64,000 nt of DNA. Source: Lachnospiraceae bacterium (GTDB taxonomy: Bacteria; Bacillota; Clostridia; Lachnospirales; Lachnospiraceae). Shown here one piece after another: positions 28,903 to 37,644 of the stretch. Position 1 is the stretch's first letter. Each line of letters starts with the position of its first letter. The position numbers and the translations under genes are program-made. The notes beneath the pieces are model-generated. The model saw only the letters and a program-made list of their open reading frames with translations, was not told the DNA's origin and did not search any database. The stretch is from contig JAGBBP010000021.1 in NCBI GenBank assembly GCA_017938405.1, positions 1-64,000 of the forward strand. The letters are read 5' to 3'.

Positions 28903-29649
28903 ATGTATCGTTTTTATATCGAACCGTCCCAAAAACAGGGCGATAGTATTGAAATCATCGGAGAAGATGTGAATCATATCAAAAACGTGCTTCGTATGAA
29001 GAACGGAGAAAAGTTTATTTTGTGTGACGGTGCCGGGACGGACTATTTGTGTGAACTTTCCGGTAGCAGAGAACGTAATCTGGTTGCGAATATTTTGGAA
29101 GAAAAACAGTCCGATACGGAGTTGCCGGTGCGTTTGGTGTTATACCAGGGGTTGCCGAAGAAGGATAAAATGGAATTAATCATTCAAAAAGCGGTGGAGT
29201 TAGGTGCCGCAGAGATTGTGCCTGTAGTGACAAAGCGAACCATCGTAAAGACCGAAGGCGGCAAGGAAGAAAAGAAACTGACCCGTTGGCAGGCCATTGC
29301 GGAAAGCGCCGCAAAGCAGTCCGGGCGCGGTGTGATTCCGACGGTGTCAAAGATACATACCTGGAAAGAAGCACTTGCGTCCATGGAGAATTTAGACTAT
29401 AATGTAATTCTGTACGAAAATGCGGAGGGGATGAAGCCGACGGTGGAGTGCCTGAAAGCGGCGGGACAGAAAGGAAGCATCGGAGTATTCGTAGGACCGG
29501 AGGGCGGTTTTACGGAAGATGAGGTGGCACAGTGCCAGGAGCACGGTGCAGAGTGTCTTTCTTTGGGAAAACGTATTTTGCGGACGGAGACAGCGGGACT
29601 TGCCATGCTGTCCATGCTGATGCTTGCGATTGAGTGTAACGAAGAATAG
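28903..29649 (+). CDS. rsmE: 16S rRNA m3U1498 methyltransferase RsmE
   Basis: 248 residues with the SPOUT signature: VLYQGLPKKDKMELIIQKAV near the start, an RW segment (TRWQAIAESAAKQSGRG), GVFVGPEGGFTEDEV and LGKRILRTETAGLAML, which form the trefoil knot that binds SAM. The N-terminal part is the PUA-like RNA-binding domain. The order prmA-rsmE is as in other Firmicutes. Confidence 0.95.
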   Translation: MYRFYIEPSQKQGDSIEIIGEDVNHIKNVLRMKNGEKFILCDGAGTDYLCELSGSRERNLVANILEEKQSDTELPVRLVLYQGLPKKDKMELIIQKAVELGAAEIVPVVTKRTIVKTEGGKEEKKLTRWQAIAESAAKQSGRGVIPTVSKIHTWKEALASMENLDYNVILYENAEGMKPTVECLKAAGQKGSIGVFVGPEGGFTEDEVAQCQEHGAECLSLGKRILRTETAGLAMLSMLMLAIECNEE

Positions 29650-29657
29650 GAGATTTC

Positions 29658-30857
29658 ATGGAAGCATATTTGGATAATTCGGCCACAACGAAAATCAATG
29701 ACGACGTACTGGCTTTGATGGAACGGGTATACCGGGAGGATTTCGGCAATCCGTCTTCCCGCCATAAAAAGGGCATGGAAGCGGAACGTTATATTAAGAC
29801 GGCAAAGGAGCAGATTGCGGCAACTTTAAAGTGTAAACCGGAGGAGATTTTCTTTACGTCCGGCGGTACCGAGTCTAATAACATGGCACTTATCGGTACT
29901 GCCCTTGCCAATAAGCGTAGCGGAATGCATATCATTACCACCTCTTTTGAGCATCCGTCGGTGTATGAGCCGATGTTTTTCTTAGAGGAGTTAGGCTTTC
30001 GTGTGACGTACCTTGCTCCGGGACCTGCGGGCACCGTTACGGTGGATGCCTTAAAGGAAGCCCTTTGTGAGGACACGATTTTGGTATCGGTAATGGCGGT
30101 AAACAACGAAGTGGGTGCGGTGCAGGATATTACGGCATTGGGAGCTGCGGTGAAGGAATATAACCCTGCGATTTTGTTCCATGTGGATGCCATTCAGGCC
30201 TACGGGAAGTTCCGGATTTATCCGAAGCGTCAGAATATCGATTTGCTTTCGGTCAGTGCCCATAAGCTTCACGGACCGAAGGGGTGCGGATTTTTATATG
30301 TGAAAGAAAAGACGAAGATTAAGCCGATTTTATTCGGTGGCGGTCAGCAAAAGGGCATGCGGTCCGGTACGGAAAACGTACCGGGAGTTGCTGGACTGGG
30401 CCTTGCGGCAGAGCTTGCATGCAAGGACATCGAAGGATTGCAGGAGCATTTGTTTGAACTGAAAAAATACTTTGCGGAAGGACTTGCGGAACTGACGGAT
30501 GTAACGGTGCATCTGGTGGACAATAAAGACGGTACGCCGGTGGATGCGACAGAACGGGAGGAACGCTTAAAGAAAACCGCGCCTCACATTATGAGTGTGG
30601 GTTTCGGGGGCGTGCGTAGTGAGGTACTGCTTCATGCTTTGGAGGAAAAAGGAATTTATGTATCCTCCGGTTCGGCCTGCTCGTCCAATCATCCGGCGGT
30701 CAGCGGGACGTTAAAGGCTATTGATGTAAGGAAAGAACTATTGGACGCCACGGTGCGGTTCAGTTTTTGTAAGGATACGACGAAAGAGGAATTGGAGTAC
30801 ACGCTTACGGTATTAAAGGAGTTGCTTCCGCAATTACGGAAGTTTTGGCGAAAGTAA
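29658..30857 (+). CDS. NifS/IscS-type cysteine desulfurase
   Basis: 399 residues, class V PLP aminotransferase fold. YLDNSATTK at the start, GTESNN, HVDAIQAYGK, SAHKLHGPKG with the PLP Lys, and the catalytic Cys loop GSACSSNHP. It moves sulfur from cysteine to an acceptor. The next gene is thiI, so it should be the dedicated sulfur donor for 4-thiouridine in tRNA, as NifZ is in B. subtilis, rather than a general Fe-S enzyme. It begins 8 bp after rsmE. Confidence 0.92.
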   Translation: MEAYLDNSATTKINDDVLALMERVYREDFGNPSSRHKKGMEAERYIKTAKEQIAATLKCKPEEIFFTSGGTESNNMALIGTALANKRSGMHIITTSFEHPSVYEPMFFLEELGFRVTYLAPGPAGTVTVDALKEALCEDTILVSVMAVNNEVGAVQDITALGAAVKEYNPAILFHVDAIQAYGKFRIYPKRQNIDLLSVSAHKLHGPKGCGFLYVKEKTKIKPILFGGGQQKGMRSGTENVPGVAGLGLAAELACKDIEGLQEHLFELKKYFAEGLAELTDVTVHLVDNKDGTPVDATEREERLKKTAPHIMSVGFGGVRSEVLLHALEEKGIYVSSGSACSSNHPAVSGTLKAIDVRKELLDATVRFSFCKDTTKEELEYTLTVLKELLPQLRKFWRK

Positions 30858-30940
30858 GAAGAGTATGAGTGGTGCCGGGAAGTATCAGACGGCACGACAG
30901 AGCTTGCTTGAAAAATGGCAGAAGAAAATTGGAGGACAGT

Positions 30941-32119
30941 ATGTATCAGGCTTTTTTGGTAAAGTACGGTGAAATCGGATTAAAGGGAAATAATCGTCAT
31001 ATTTTTGAGAATGCATTAAAGAACCGGATTATGGACAGCTTGCGTCCGTTGGGCGAGTATATTGTTGTGCGTGAGCAGGGACGAATTTTTGTGGAGTGCC
31101 CACAGGGCTATGACTACGAGGATACGGTAGAGGCACTGGGACGGGTGTTTGGCGTCACCGGTTTTTGTCCGGTAAAGGTGGTAGAGACCACGGACTGGGA
31201 GACCGTAAAGCAGGCAACCGGCGATTTTGTGGAAGAGATGTACCCGCAGAAGAAGTTTACCTTTAAAGTGGCCGCAAAACGTGCGGACAAGCAGTATCCG
31301 ATTACGTCCCCTGAGATTTGCGCAAAAATCGGAGAGTATTTGTTATCCCGTTTTGACGGGATTTCCGTAGATGTACACGAGCCGCAGGAAGTAATTACGG
31401 TGGAAATCAGAAATCGTGCTTATATTTATTCCAAAGTATTGGCGGGACCGGGCGGAATGCCGGTGGGTACCGCAGGTAAGGCAATGTTACTGTTATCCGG
31501 CGGTATCGACAGTCCGGTGGCAGGTTACATGATTTCCAAACGCGGTGTAGCAATTGAGGCAACCTATTTCCATGCGCCGCCGTACACCAGCGACCGTGCG
31601 AAGGAAAAGGTAGTGGACTTGGCAAGAATCGTCAGCCGTTACACCGGTCCGATTCGCCTGAATGTTGTAAATTTTACAGATATCCAGCTGGCGATTTACG
31701 AGAAATGTCCGCATGAGGAATTGACCATTATCATGCGCCGTTATATGATGCGTATTGCGGAGCATTTTGCGAATCAGAGCGACTGTCTCGGTATGATTAC
31801 CGGTGAAAGTATCGGTCAGGTGGCAAGTCAGACCATGCACAGTTTGCTTACCACTAATGCGGTGTGTGAGCTTCCGGTTTATCGTCCGTTAATCGGTATG
31901 GATAAAGTGGAAATCATCGATATTGCCCAGAAAATCGGCACCTTTGAGACTTCTATTTTGCCGTATGAGGACTGCTGTACCATTTTCGTGGCAAAGCACC
32001 CGGTAACGAAGCCGATTTTATCTGTAATCGAGAAATCCGAGGCATTACTTGCGGATGTGATTGATGATTTGATGAAAGAGGCAATCGAGACGACGGAAGT
32101 AATTGAAGTGAGAGCATAA
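30941..32119 (+). CDS. thiI: tRNA 4-thiouridine synthetase ThiI
   Basis: 392 residues. An N-terminal ferredoxin-like and THUMP domain (about 1-165) leads to the PP-loop ATPase with LLSGGIDSPVAGYM and a GESIGQVASQT segment; a CC pair occurs in PYEDCCTIF. No rhodanese domain is present, which is the short form of Gram-positives, so sulfur must come from the neighbouring desulfurase. Start at ATG 30941 behind GGAGG. Confidence 0.93.
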   Translation: MYQAFLVKYGEIGLKGNNRHIFENALKNRIMDSLRPLGEYIVVREQGRIFVECPQGYDYEDTVEALGRVFGVTGFCPVKVVETTDWETVKQATGDFVEEMYPQKKFTFKVAAKRADKQYPITSPEICAKIGEYLLSRFDGISVDVHEPQEVITVEIRNRAYIYSKVLAGPGGMPVGTAGKAMLLLSGGIDSPVAGYMISKRGVAIEATYFHAPPYTSDRAKEKVVDLARIVSRYTGPIRLNVVNFTDIQLAIYEKCPHEELTIIMRRYMMRIAEHFANQSDCLGMITGESIGQVASQTMHSLLTTNAVCELPVYRPLIGMDKVEIIDIAQKIGTFETSILPYEDCCTIFVAKHPVTKPILSVIEKSEALLADVIDDLMKEAIETTEVIEVRA

Positions 32120-32125
32120 GAGAGT

Positions 32126-32262
32126 AGGATCGCGTGCGACACGGTGCTACGCACCTGTCCACACCTCGTGGCATAGCCACTCGGTCGTGGACGCGCTCGC
32201 ATGGTCGGAGATTTTCGGAAGCAGGCTTCCGAAATCTCTTCCATGCTCACTTTGTCTGCACG
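32126..32262. repeat. Chain of palindromes between thiI and the HPr-like gene
   Basis: No gene is seen here. The stretch is a series of inverted repeats: GGTGC-TAC-GCACC, GTCCAC...GTGGC-ATA-GCCAC...GTGGAC, and a long one with GCATGG/CCATGC outside GGAGATTT.CGGAAG/CTTCCG.AATCTC. This looks like a REP- or BIME-like intergenic element. It lies between two genes pointing at each other. Confidence 0.6.
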
Positions 32263-32263
32263 C

Positions 32264-32292
32264 AAAAAACGGAGGATACCACAGTATCCTCC
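32264..32292 (-). terminator. Terminator of the HPr-like gene
   Basis: On the minus strand, GGAGGATAC-TGTG-GTATCCTCC followed by GTTTTTT; perfect 9-bp stem. Confidence 0.9.
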
Positions 32293-32320
32293 CCGTCTGT
32301 AACAATACCTTTATTTGTGA

Positions 32321-32554
32321 TTACTCAACGATGTACGGTGCTAAAACAGCAAGGATTGCATCGAGGCTGTCCTGTGCGTGTACATTTAAGTCAATCGGCT
32401 TAGAAAGATCTAAGCTGAAAATACCCATAATGGACTTTGCATCGATGACATATCTTCCGGAAACTAAATCAAAGTCGGAATCGAACTTGGTGATATCGTT
32501 TACGAAAGCCTTTACCTTATCGATAGAGTTTAAGGAAATCTTAACGGTCTTCAT
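32321..32554 (-). CDS. HPr-like protein without the active His (Crh-like)
   Basis: 77 residues, the HPr fold length. The region where HPr has GLHARPA reads SLNSIDK, so the phosphotransfer His15 is missing and it cannot act as a PTS carrier. The second regulatory site is kept: DAKSIMGIFSLDL matches the Ser46 region that HPr kinase phosphorylates. This combination is the one of Crh, the regulatory HPr paralogue of Bacillus that works with CcpA. It has its own strong promoter, a 5' hairpin and a strong terminator. Role in carbon catabolite control is inferred. Confidence 0.8.
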   Translation of the reverse strand: MKTVKISLNSIDKVKAFVNDITKFDSDFDLVSGRYVIDAKSIMGIFSLDLSKPIDLNVHAQDSLDAILAVLAPYIVE

Positions 32555-32582
32555 ATGATTACTCCTCCTTCTTTGTTGATTG

Positions 32583-32605
32583 AGACGCTTGTAATGGAAG
32601 CGTCT
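32583..32605 (-). promoter_or_regulatory. 5' leader hairpin of the HPr-like gene
   Basis: AGACGCTT and AAGCGTCT, perfect 8-bp inverted repeat with a 7-nt loop in the leader, ahead of the AAGGAGGAG ribosome binding site. Probably a stabilising or regulatory stem. Confidence 0.55.
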
Positions 32606-32615
32606 TTATACTTAT

Positions 32616-32644
32616 ATAGTACCGTTTGGTGGTAAAAATGTCAA
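32616..32644 (-). promoter_or_regulatory. Promoter of the HPr-like gene
   Basis: On the minus strand TTGACA (32639-32644), 17 nt, TACTAT (32616-32621). Strong, near consensus. Confidence 0.8.
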
Positions 32645-32725
32645 TATACAAATGTGATAAAAATGTTAGTTAATTTTGTGAAAAAGTGTAAAAATGTACG
32701 AAAACTCGGGAAAGGGATGATGGGA

Positions 32726-34108
32726 ATGATGGATAAAAATAGTATTATAGAAGGAAAACGGGTGGCCTTTTTGACGCTTGGCTGTAAAGTGAATTCCTAT
32801 GAGACGGAAGGCATGCGGGAACTTTTTTTAAAGGCCGGTGCCGTGGAAACCGGGTTTGATCGGGAAGCGGATATTTATGTGGTAAATACCTGTTCCGTTA
32901 CGAATATGGCAGATCGAAAATCCAGACAAATGTTACACCGGGCAAAGAAGAAGAATCCGGAGGCATTGGTAGTGGCTGCGGGATGTTATGTGCAAGCTGC
33001 CGGGGAGAAGCTTTCTGCCGAGGAAGAAATTGATTTGATTGTGGGAAACAATCAAAAAGCACGGATTGTAGCGCTTACGGAAGAAGCGTTGGCAAAGAGG
33101 GAGGAACGTCTTTGTGCCTTACTTGATATCGGAAAAGAAAAGGACTATGAGGAACTGCCCATTGAAACGGTAACGGAACGGACCAGAGCATATATTAAAA
33201 TCGAAGACGGATGTAACCAGTTTTGCAGCTACTGCATTATTCCTTATGTCAGAGGAAGGGTACGCTCCAGGAAGGAAGAAGAGATTTTGGAAGAAATTAC
33301 CCGCCTGGCGAAGGAAGGCTATAAAGAAGTGGTGTTAACCGGAATTCATTTGTCTTCTTACGGTTTGTCACAGTTTGACGCTACCCTGGCAAATCGTGAT
33401 GCGGGGGAAGGTACAATTCTTCCGTTACTGGCGTTACTGAAAAAAGTGCACGGGGTGGAAGGAATCGAGCGTATTCGCCTCGGCTCTTTAGAACCGCGCA
33501 TTATGACGGAAGCTTTTGTGCGGGAACTGGCATCCTTATCTAAGATTTGTCCTCACTTTCATCTGTCTCTGCAAAGCGGCTGTGATGCTACGTTAAAACG
33601 GATGAATCGGAAGTATACTACAGCGGAGTACAAGCAGGCGGTGGAGTATTTGCGTCGCTATTTTGATAAGCCGGCCATTACCACGGATATAATTGTGGGA
33701 TTTCCGGGGGAAACGGCCGAGGAGTTTTCGGATACATTGCGGTTTGCGGAAGCAGTTGCGTTCTCGCAAATTCACATTTTTAAGTATTCCAGACGGGCCG
33801 GAACCGTGGCAGACCGGATGGAAGGTCAGATTCCGGAGCAGGTGAAATCGGAACGAAGCGATGCGTTGGAGCAAGTGGAAAAAACGTTACGGGAAGCTTA
33901 TATTGCTCAGTTTTTTGATACAAAAGAATCGGTGCTTTTGGAGGAAGAAACGGAGTGTGACGGGAAATTGTATATGGTGGGACATACGACCCGGTATGTA
34001 AAAGTGTATGTGCCAAAGACCGGGGGGACTATGGCAGCGAATGAGACCGTAAATGTAACGGTTTTAAATACGAGAATCGGTGACGGAGTACTGGCGGAGT
34101 TGCGATAG
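32726..34108 (+). CDS. mtaB: tRNA t6A37 methylthiotransferase MtaB
   Basis: About 460 residues; methylthiotransferase of the MiaB/MtaB family. The N-terminal UPF0004 domain has three cysteines in LGCKVNSYE, NTCSVT and AAGCYV for one Fe-S cluster; the radical SAM CxxxCxxC is in CNQFCSYCIIPY, and a TRAM-like domain ends the protein. LGCKVN rather than the LGCQMN of MiaB indicates MtaB, which makes ms2t6A in tRNA. Several ATGs (32717, 32726, 32729) are possible; 32726 fits the purine-rich stretch upstream best, but this is uncertain. Confidence 0.9.
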   Translation: MMDKNSIIEGKRVAFLTLGCKVNSYETEGMRELFLKAGAVETGFDREADIYVVNTCSVTNMADRKSRQMLHRAKKKNPEALVVAAGCYVQAAGEKLSAEEEIDLIVGNNQKARIVALTEEALAKREERLCALLDIGKEKDYEELPIETVTERTRAYIKIEDGCNQFCSYCIIPYVRGRVRSRKEEEILEEITRLAKEGYKEVVLTGIHLSSYGLSQFDATLANRDAGEGTILPLLALLKKVHGVEGIERIRLGSLEPRIMTEAFVRELASLSKICPHFHLSLQSGCDATLKRMNRKYTTAEYKQAVEYLRRYFDKPAITTDIIVGFPGETAEEFSDTLRFAEAVAFSQIHIFKYSRRAGTVADRMEGQIPEQVKSERSDALEQVEKTLREAYIAQFFDTKESVLLEEETECDGKLYMVGHTTRYVKVYVPKTGGTMAANETVNVTVLNTRIGDGVLAELR

Positions 34109-34160
34109 CGGTAGTGATGTTGCGGCATGCGGTCTTTACGGAAAAATATATGGAAAAGGA

Positions 34161-34189
34161 TTGAAATTTTTCCTAAAATATATTATGAT
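34161..34189 (+). promoter_or_regulatory. Promoter of the ireB-ruvX-DUF1292 operon
   Basis: TTGAAA (34161-34166), 17 nt, TATGAT (34184-34189), about 55 bp before ireB. Confidence 0.65.
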
Positions 34190-34244
34190 GGATAAGAATG
34201 GGACAGAATGCGGCAAAGATTCTATACGGAGGAGGATGTAACCT

Positions 34245-34502
34245 ATGCAGGAAACGAATCACACACAGTTTTTTAAGGTGGAAAAGAATGTGGCACCGGA
34301 TGTAAAGCAGATCTTAGCAACGGTACATCGTGCGCTTACAGAGCAGGGTTACAACCCGGTGAATCAGATTGTCGGTTATATTATGTCCGGGGATCCTACC
34401 TACATTACCAGTCATGAGAATGCCAGAAGCTTAATCATGAAAGTGGAACGAGATGAAATTATCGAAGAACTTTTGCGCAATTTTATTCGGTATGAGCTGT
34501 AA
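34245..34502 (+). CDS. ireB: IreB-family regulatory phosphoprotein (UPF0297)
   Basis: 85 residues, typical for the family (YrzL/IreB). Recognisable by TVHRALTEQGYNPVNQIVGYIMSGDPTYI (read as two segments, TVHRALTEQGYNP and GYIMSGDPTYIT) and the C-terminal NFIRYEL. In Enterococcus IreB is phosphorylated by the kinase IreK and controls cephalosporin resistance. The order ireB-ruvX-DUF1292 is highly conserved. Confidence 0.9.
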   Translation: MQETNHTQFFKVEKNVAPDVKQILATVHRALTEQGYNPVNQIVGYIMSGDPTYITSHENARSLIMKVERDEIIEELLRNFIRYEL

Positions 34503-34532
34503 GAGTCGCAAGTAACAGGGAGGAGCATACAG

Positions 34533-34973
34533 ATGCGGATTATGGGACTGGATTTCGGCGCGGCAACGGTAGGTGTAGCAATCAGTGATGCACTTTTACT
34601 GACGGCACAAGGGATAGAGACCATTCGGAGAGAAAAGGAATTACAGCTTCGCAAGACGTATCAGAGAGTCGAAGAATTGGTGAAAGAGTACGAAGTAGAG
34701 CGGATTGTTGTGGGATATCCGAAGCACTTAAACAATTCCGTGGGAGAACGGGCAAAGAAGGCGGAAGAATTCGCAGAAGCACTGCAAAGAAGAACGGGAC
34801 TGCCGGTGGAGTTACAGGACGAACGATTGACTACGGTAGAGGCTCACCGTGTATTGGATGCGGGAGGAGCCGGACTGGAGAAGAAAAAGGAAGTCGTGGA
34901 TAAGTTGGCGGCAGTATTGATTTTACAGAGTTATTTGGACCGGATGAATTACAAAGTCGGAGAGGATGCTTAA
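34533..34973 (+). CDS. ruvX: RuvX/YqgF-family nuclease (pre-16S rRNA or Holliday junction)
   Basis: 146 residues, RNase H-like fold. [16 protein letters not shown] (first Asp), [19 protein letters not shown] and DERLTTVEA (second acidic site) are the family motifs, with a C-terminal Asp in [10 protein letters not shown]. Homologues mature the 5' end of 16S rRNA or act on Holliday junctions. Its stop is directly followed by the next ATG. Confidence 0.92.
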   Translation: MRIMGLDFGAATVGVAISDALLLTAQGIETIRREKELQLRKTYQRVEELVKEYEVERIVVGYPKHLNNSVGERAKKAEEFAEALQRRTGLPVELQDERLTTVEAHRVLDAGGAGLEKKKEVVDKLAAVLILQSYLDRMNYKVGEDA

Positions 34974-35246
34974 ATGGAAAGAAATCAGGATATCATTATG
35001 TTTACAACCGAAGACGGAGATGAAGTAAAGTTTCATGTAATCGAGGAAACCCGGATTAACGGTAGAGACTATCTTTTGGTGTTGGATGATATTGAGGACG
35101 AAGAGCAGGAAGCATTGATTTTAAAGGATGTTTCCGCAGAGGGAGAGACGGAAGCGGTTTACGAAATCGTAGAGGATGAGAAGGAACTGAAAGCAGTTGC
35201 GGATTTATTCAGTGAGATTTTGGAAGATACGGAATTTGTATATTAA
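34974..35246 (+). CDS. DUF1292 protein (YrzB-like)
   Basis: 90 residues, acidic. DIIMFTTEDGDEVKFHVIEE and YLLVLDDIEDEEQEALILKD are the DUF1292 hallmarks. Function unknown; always found with ireB and ruvX. It starts at the base after the ruvX stop. Confidence 0.85.
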   Translation: MERNQDIIMFTTEDGDEVKFHVIEETRINGRDYLLVLDDIEDEEQEALILKDVSAEGETEAVYEIVEDEKELKAVADLFSEILEDTEFVY

Positions 35247-35506
35247 TGAGTGAATTATTTTTTTGAAACTGGGAATTATTTAGTAAGAAATAGATGCATT
35301 GTGAAACAGGATTGAAGCAGTATTGCGTCCGAAATCGGGCGTATGACTTCCAAAACCGGGCGTTTTGTCCGAAAGAGAAAATGACGGGGCTGGTTTTGTC
35401 ATGCGTTTGAAGGAAAGATTACAGTGTCAGAGCGTGCGTGATAAGTAAGTTTTTCAGGGCTTTTCAGAAGCTTTGTTTTGCGATGCACCGAATATGGAGG
35501 TGCAAT

Positions 35507-37237
35507 TTGAGAAGAAGAGGAGTCAGAGCGGCAGTGGCCGCACTGGAAGAAGAAAAGTATGTAGCAGAGGAGCAGGTGGCAAAGCCGAAGCTCCGGATTA
35601 TTCCGCTTGGCGGTTTGGAACAAATCGGTATGAATATTACCGCCTATGAGTACGAGGACAGCATTATTATCGTGGATTGCGGTTTGGCGTTTCCAGAGGA
35701 TGATATGCTGGGAATCGATTTGGTAATCCCGGATATTACCTATCTGAAGGAAAATATCGATAAGGTCAAGGGCTTTTTAATTACCCACGGTCATGAGGAC
35801 CACATCGGTGCATTGCCGTACGTATTAAAGGAAATCAATGTGCCGGTATATGCAACAAAACTTACGGTGGGGGTTATTGATAACAAGTTAAAAGAGCATG
35901 GATTGTTAAAGACCACGAAACGTAAGGTGATTAAGTACGGACAGTCCGTAAATCTGGGGGATTTCCGTATTGAATTTATCCGTGTCAATCATAGTATTGC
36001 AGATGCGGCAGCGCTTGCGATTTTTACTCCGGTAGGTACCATTGTGCATACCGGTGACTTTAAGGTGGATTATACGCCGATGTTTTCCGATACCATTGAT
36101 TTGCAGCGGTTTGCGGAATTGGGTAAGAAGGGTGTATTGGCGTTACTTGCGGACTCTACAAATGTAGAGCGCCTGGGCTTTACCATGTCGGAGCGTATGG
36201 TAGCCAAGACATTTGATACCATTTTTGCGGAAAATATGAATCACCGTCTCATTGTGGCCACCTTTGCCTCCAATGTGGACCGTGTACAGCAGATTATTTA
36301 TACGGCGGAAAAGTATGACCGTAAGGTGGTCATCGAAGGCCGCAGCATGGTAAATATTATTTCTACAGCAGCAGAACTGGGTTATATCAACATTCCGGAC
36401 AATATCATGATTGATATCGAGCAGATTAAGAACTATCCGGATGAAAAGCTGGTGCTCATTACCACCGGAAGTCAGGGGGAAGCGATGGCGGCATTGTCCC
36501 GCATGGCAAATTCCACTCATAAGAAGGTAACCATTGTACCGGGAGATGCAGTAATTTTAAGCTCCCATCCGATTCCGGGCAATGAAAAGCAGGTATCCAA
36601 GATTATCAACGAACTGACCAGAAAGGGTGCGAAGGTTATCACCCAGGATACCCATGTTTCCGGTCATGCCTGTCAGGAAGAGATAAAGTTAATTTACGCT
36701 TTAACAAAACCGAAGTTTGCGATTCCGTTACACGGCGAATATCATCATCGTGTGACCCACGGACAGCTGGCCCAGAGTATGGGTGTGGACAAGGAACGGG
36801 TATTTATTCTTTCTTCCGGCGATGTACTGGAACTGGATGAGGAAAGCGGAAGCGTAGTGGATAAGGTAGAGGCCCAGGGCATCTTTGTAGACGGTCTCGG
36901 TGTAGGAGATGTGGGAAATATTGTATTACGCGACCGTCAGCACCTGTCCGAAAACGGTTTGATTATTATTGTGCTTACGTTACAAAAGTACACCAACGAA
37001 ATTTTGGCAGGACCGGATCTGGTTTCCAGAGGATTCGTTTATGTACGGGAATCGGAAAACTTGCTGGATGAAGCGAGAGAAGTGGTGTATGATGCCTTGG
37101 AGCGCTGTATGGAAAAGAATGTCTCCGATTGGGGCAAGATTAAGAATACCATGAAGGACTCTTTGAGCGAGTATCTTTGGAAAAAGATGAAACGTAACCC
37201 GATGATTCTTCCGATCATTATGGAGGTAGATGCGTAA
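35507..37237 (+). CDS. Ribonuclease J
   Basis: 576 residues from a TTG at 35507, which follows GGAGGTG at a good distance; the track of an earlier start at 35438 has no ribosome binding site. Beta-lactamase fold with the HGHEDHIG metal motif, DCGLAFPEDDMLG, HTGDFKVDYTP, the beta-CASP part with DSTNVERLGFTMSE, and the late HGEYHHR and HVSGHA metal sites. RNase J has 5'-exo and endonuclease activity on mRNA and 16S rRNA. It sits between DUF1292 and the mltG-like gene, where B. subtilis has none. The 260-bp gap before it has imperfect repeats but no gene. Confidence 0.93.
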   Translation: MRRRGVRAAVAALEEEKYVAEEQVAKPKLRIIPLGGLEQIGMNITAYEYEDSIIIVDCGLAFPEDDMLGIDLVIPDITYLKENIDKVKGFLITHGHEDHIGALPYVLKEINVPVYATKLTVGVIDNKLKEHGLLKTTKRKVIKYGQSVNLGDFRIEFIRVNHSIADAAALAIFTPVGTIVHTGDFKVDYTPMFSDTIDLQRFAELGKKGVLALLADSTNVERLGFTMSERMVAKTFDTIFAENMNHRLIVATFASNVDRVQQIIYTAEKYDRKVVIEGRSMVNIISTAAELGYINIPDNIMIDIEQIKNYPDEKLVLITTGSQGEAMAALSRMANSTHKKVTIVPGDAVILSSHPIPGNEKQVSKIINELTRKGAKVITQDTHVSGHACQEEIKLIYALTKPKFAIPLHGEYHHRVTHGQLAQSMGVDKERVFILSSGDVLELDEESGSVVDKVEAQGIFVDGLGVGDVGNIVLRDRQHLSENGLIIIVLTLQKYTNEILAGPDLVSRGFVYVRESENLLDEAREVVYDALERCMEKNVSDWGKIKNTMKDSLSEYLWKKMKRNPMILPIIMEVDA

Positions 37238-37239
37238 TT

Positions 37240-37644
37240 ATGGCGAAACAATCACAACAGACGAAAGCGGCGCTTGATATTTTAGGCTACTTTCTGGGAG
37301 CGTTATTGAATCTGGTCTTTTATGCCGTTGTTGCTTTCGGTATTTATTTTGTTGCAACAAATGTATATGAGTTCTCTTATCAGGTGTTTGGAGATCGTGT
37401 GTGTGAGGCTGAGCCGGGACGTGATGTGGAGATTCATATCGAAGAAGGTGAGTCCACCATGGATATTGCCGAGAAGCTTTATATGAATAAAATTGTGGTG
37501 AACAAAACCACCTTTTACTTGAAAGTACAGTTGTTTGAGTATAAAATCATGCAGGGTACGTTTTTGTTAAATACTTCCATGACCTATGATGAGGTATTGG
37601 ACGTGATTACCGATTTATCGAATGCACTACCGGAGGAAACGTAA
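37240..37644 (+). CDS. Shortened MltG/YceG-like protein
   Basis: 134 residues: one membrane helix (about 15-43) and a domain with IHIEEGESTMDIAEKL, YLKVQLFEYK and GTFLLNTSMTYDEVLDVI. These match the LysM-like N-terminal part of MltG, the endolytic transglycosylase that ends glycan strands. The catalytic domain with the active Glu is absent, as MltG is about 360 residues. The position, upstream of the trmR homologue, is that of yrrL/mltG in B. subtilis. It could be a regulatory leftover or a binding partner; the stop is clean and overlaps the next gene's ATG. Confidence 0.65.
   Translation: MAKQSQQTKAALDILGYFLGALLNLVFYAVVAFGIYFVATNVYEFSYQVFGDRVCEAEPGRDVEIHIEEGESTMDIAEKLYMNKIVVNKTTFYLKVQLFEYKIMQGTFLLNTSMTYDEVLDVITDLSNALPEET

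Noticed and set aside
28826..30940. GTGCCG/CGGCAC hairpins before rsmE and before thiI
   Set aside because: Similar short stems within an operon, no T run; probably chance or mRNA spacing, no support for a regulatory role.
35247..35506. Leader or riboswitch before RNase J (repeated CCGAAA/CGGGCG pieces)
   Set aside because: Some inverted pieces are visible, but no stable fold or known class could be drawn with confidence.
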